Below the pieces are notes generated by a model. It saw only the letters and a list, made by a program, of their open reading frames with translations, had not been told where the DNA came from and ran no database searches. Source: Gemmatimonadota bacterium (lineage in GTDB: Bacteria; Gemmatimonadota; Gemmatimonadetes; Gemmatimonadales; Gemmatimonadaceae). Taken from it: DNA of 64,000 nt. Position numbers and translations under genes: made by a program. The stretch covers positions 62,001 to 126,000 of the forward strand of contig JAPLKU010000013.1 of assembly GCA_026387935.1 (NCBI GenBank), read 5' to 3'. This document shows, piece after piece, positions 63,729 through 64,000 of this stretch; the first letter of the stretch is position 1; every line of letters begins with the position of its first letter.

Positions 63729-64000
63729 TGAAGGAAAGCACTCGTGTTCTGGCCAGCCTCGGTGCCGCCATCGCGCTTGGCCTGCTCGTTGGCGCGTCAG
63801 GCAGCGACGCCTTGCGGCACGCCACCGACTTCCTCGTGCCGATCGGAGCGCTCTGGGTGAGCGCCATTCGGATGACGGTCATTCCCCTCGTCGCGTCGCT
63901 GATTATCACGAGCATCGCGTCGGCCTCCGACGTGCGCGCCGTGAGCAAGCTTGGTGGCCGCACCTTGGTGGTGTTCGTCGCGATGCTCGCGGGCGCGGCC
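63728..64000 (+). CDS. Dicarboxylate/amino acid:cation symporter, truncated by window end
   Basis: First 91 residues of a DAACS transporter: MKESTRVLASLGAAIALGLLVG, ALWVSAIRMTVIPLVASLIITSI. The segment RMTVIPLVASLI is the same place as MIKSLIVPLLFSTLV in the complete member at 54587. The ATG overlaps the SDR stop. The rest is beyond the window. Confidence 0.85.
   Translation, partial: MKESTRVLASLGAAIALGLLVGASGSDALRHATDFLVPIGALWVSAIRMTVIPLVASLIITSIASASDVRAVSKLGGRTLVVFVAMLAGAA

Overview
The window reads as chromosome of a high-GC, diderm, respiring bacterium, most likely a member of the Gemmatimonadota. That assignment is inference. It rests on the TonB/ExbB/ExbD genes, many lipoprotein and Tat signals, a complete alternative complex III (act) operon, a System I (Ccm) cytochrome c maturation operon, and a recurring style of exported proteins carrying GRGGRGG-type low-complexity inserts. 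No prophage, insertion sequence, CRISPR array or rRNA was seen; there is one tRNA (Ala, UGC).

Layout. 1-13.7 kb: a TldD fragment cut by the window edge, a cytochrome b / molybdopterin oxidoreductase pair, and then mostly exported proteins (amidase-family enzyme, DUF305 lipoprotein, LVIVD-repeat protein, S9 peptidase with a DsbA-like partner, SnoaL-like, DUF4342, Uma2 and two-domain VOC proteins). 13.7-28.8 kb: housekeeping and transport genes: RsmD, DUF4159, an exported amidohydrolase, DUF502, an ABC exporter, arginine decarboxylase, a CPA2 antiporter, superoxide dismutase, DedA, a malonate-type carrier plus malonyl-CoA synthetase pair, and TrmJ.

28.9-42.8 kb is the respiratory core. actABCDEF (quinol oxidation to a cytochrome c-type acceptor) lies behind a perfect CRP/FNR-type palindrome and ends in a strong terminator. 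tRNA-Ala follows, then ccmABCDEFGH, which matures the c-type cytochromes that ActA and ActE need. The genes are tightly packed, many with 4-nt or 8-nt overlaps.

42.8-50.7 kb: a peroxiredoxin, an NtrB-like kinase whose expected NtrC-type partner seems reduced to a 65-codon relic, an intact OmpR-type two-component pair, and a tonB-exbB-exbD-exbD operon with a second tonB-like gene. A sequence fitting the PmrA-type box lies directly between the two-component pair and the tonB operon. 50.7-64 kb: a membrane pyrophosphatase, amino-acid and dicarboxylate transporters, an M20 peptidase, and a minus-strand run (erpA, SSS symporter, BadF-type kinase, arginase, LOR/SDH-type ornithine cyclodeaminase) that with speA suggests active arginine/ornithine turnover. 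The window closes with a small anchored protein, an SDR and the start of a second dicarboxylate/glutamate-type symporter.

Most genes belong to known families. The points that stand out are regulatory sites next to respiratory and energy-transduction operons, the shared glycine/arginine-rich inserts in unrelated exported proteins, several very short tandem duplications, and the two-component relic. I did not find a cluster that I can defend as a wholly new system.
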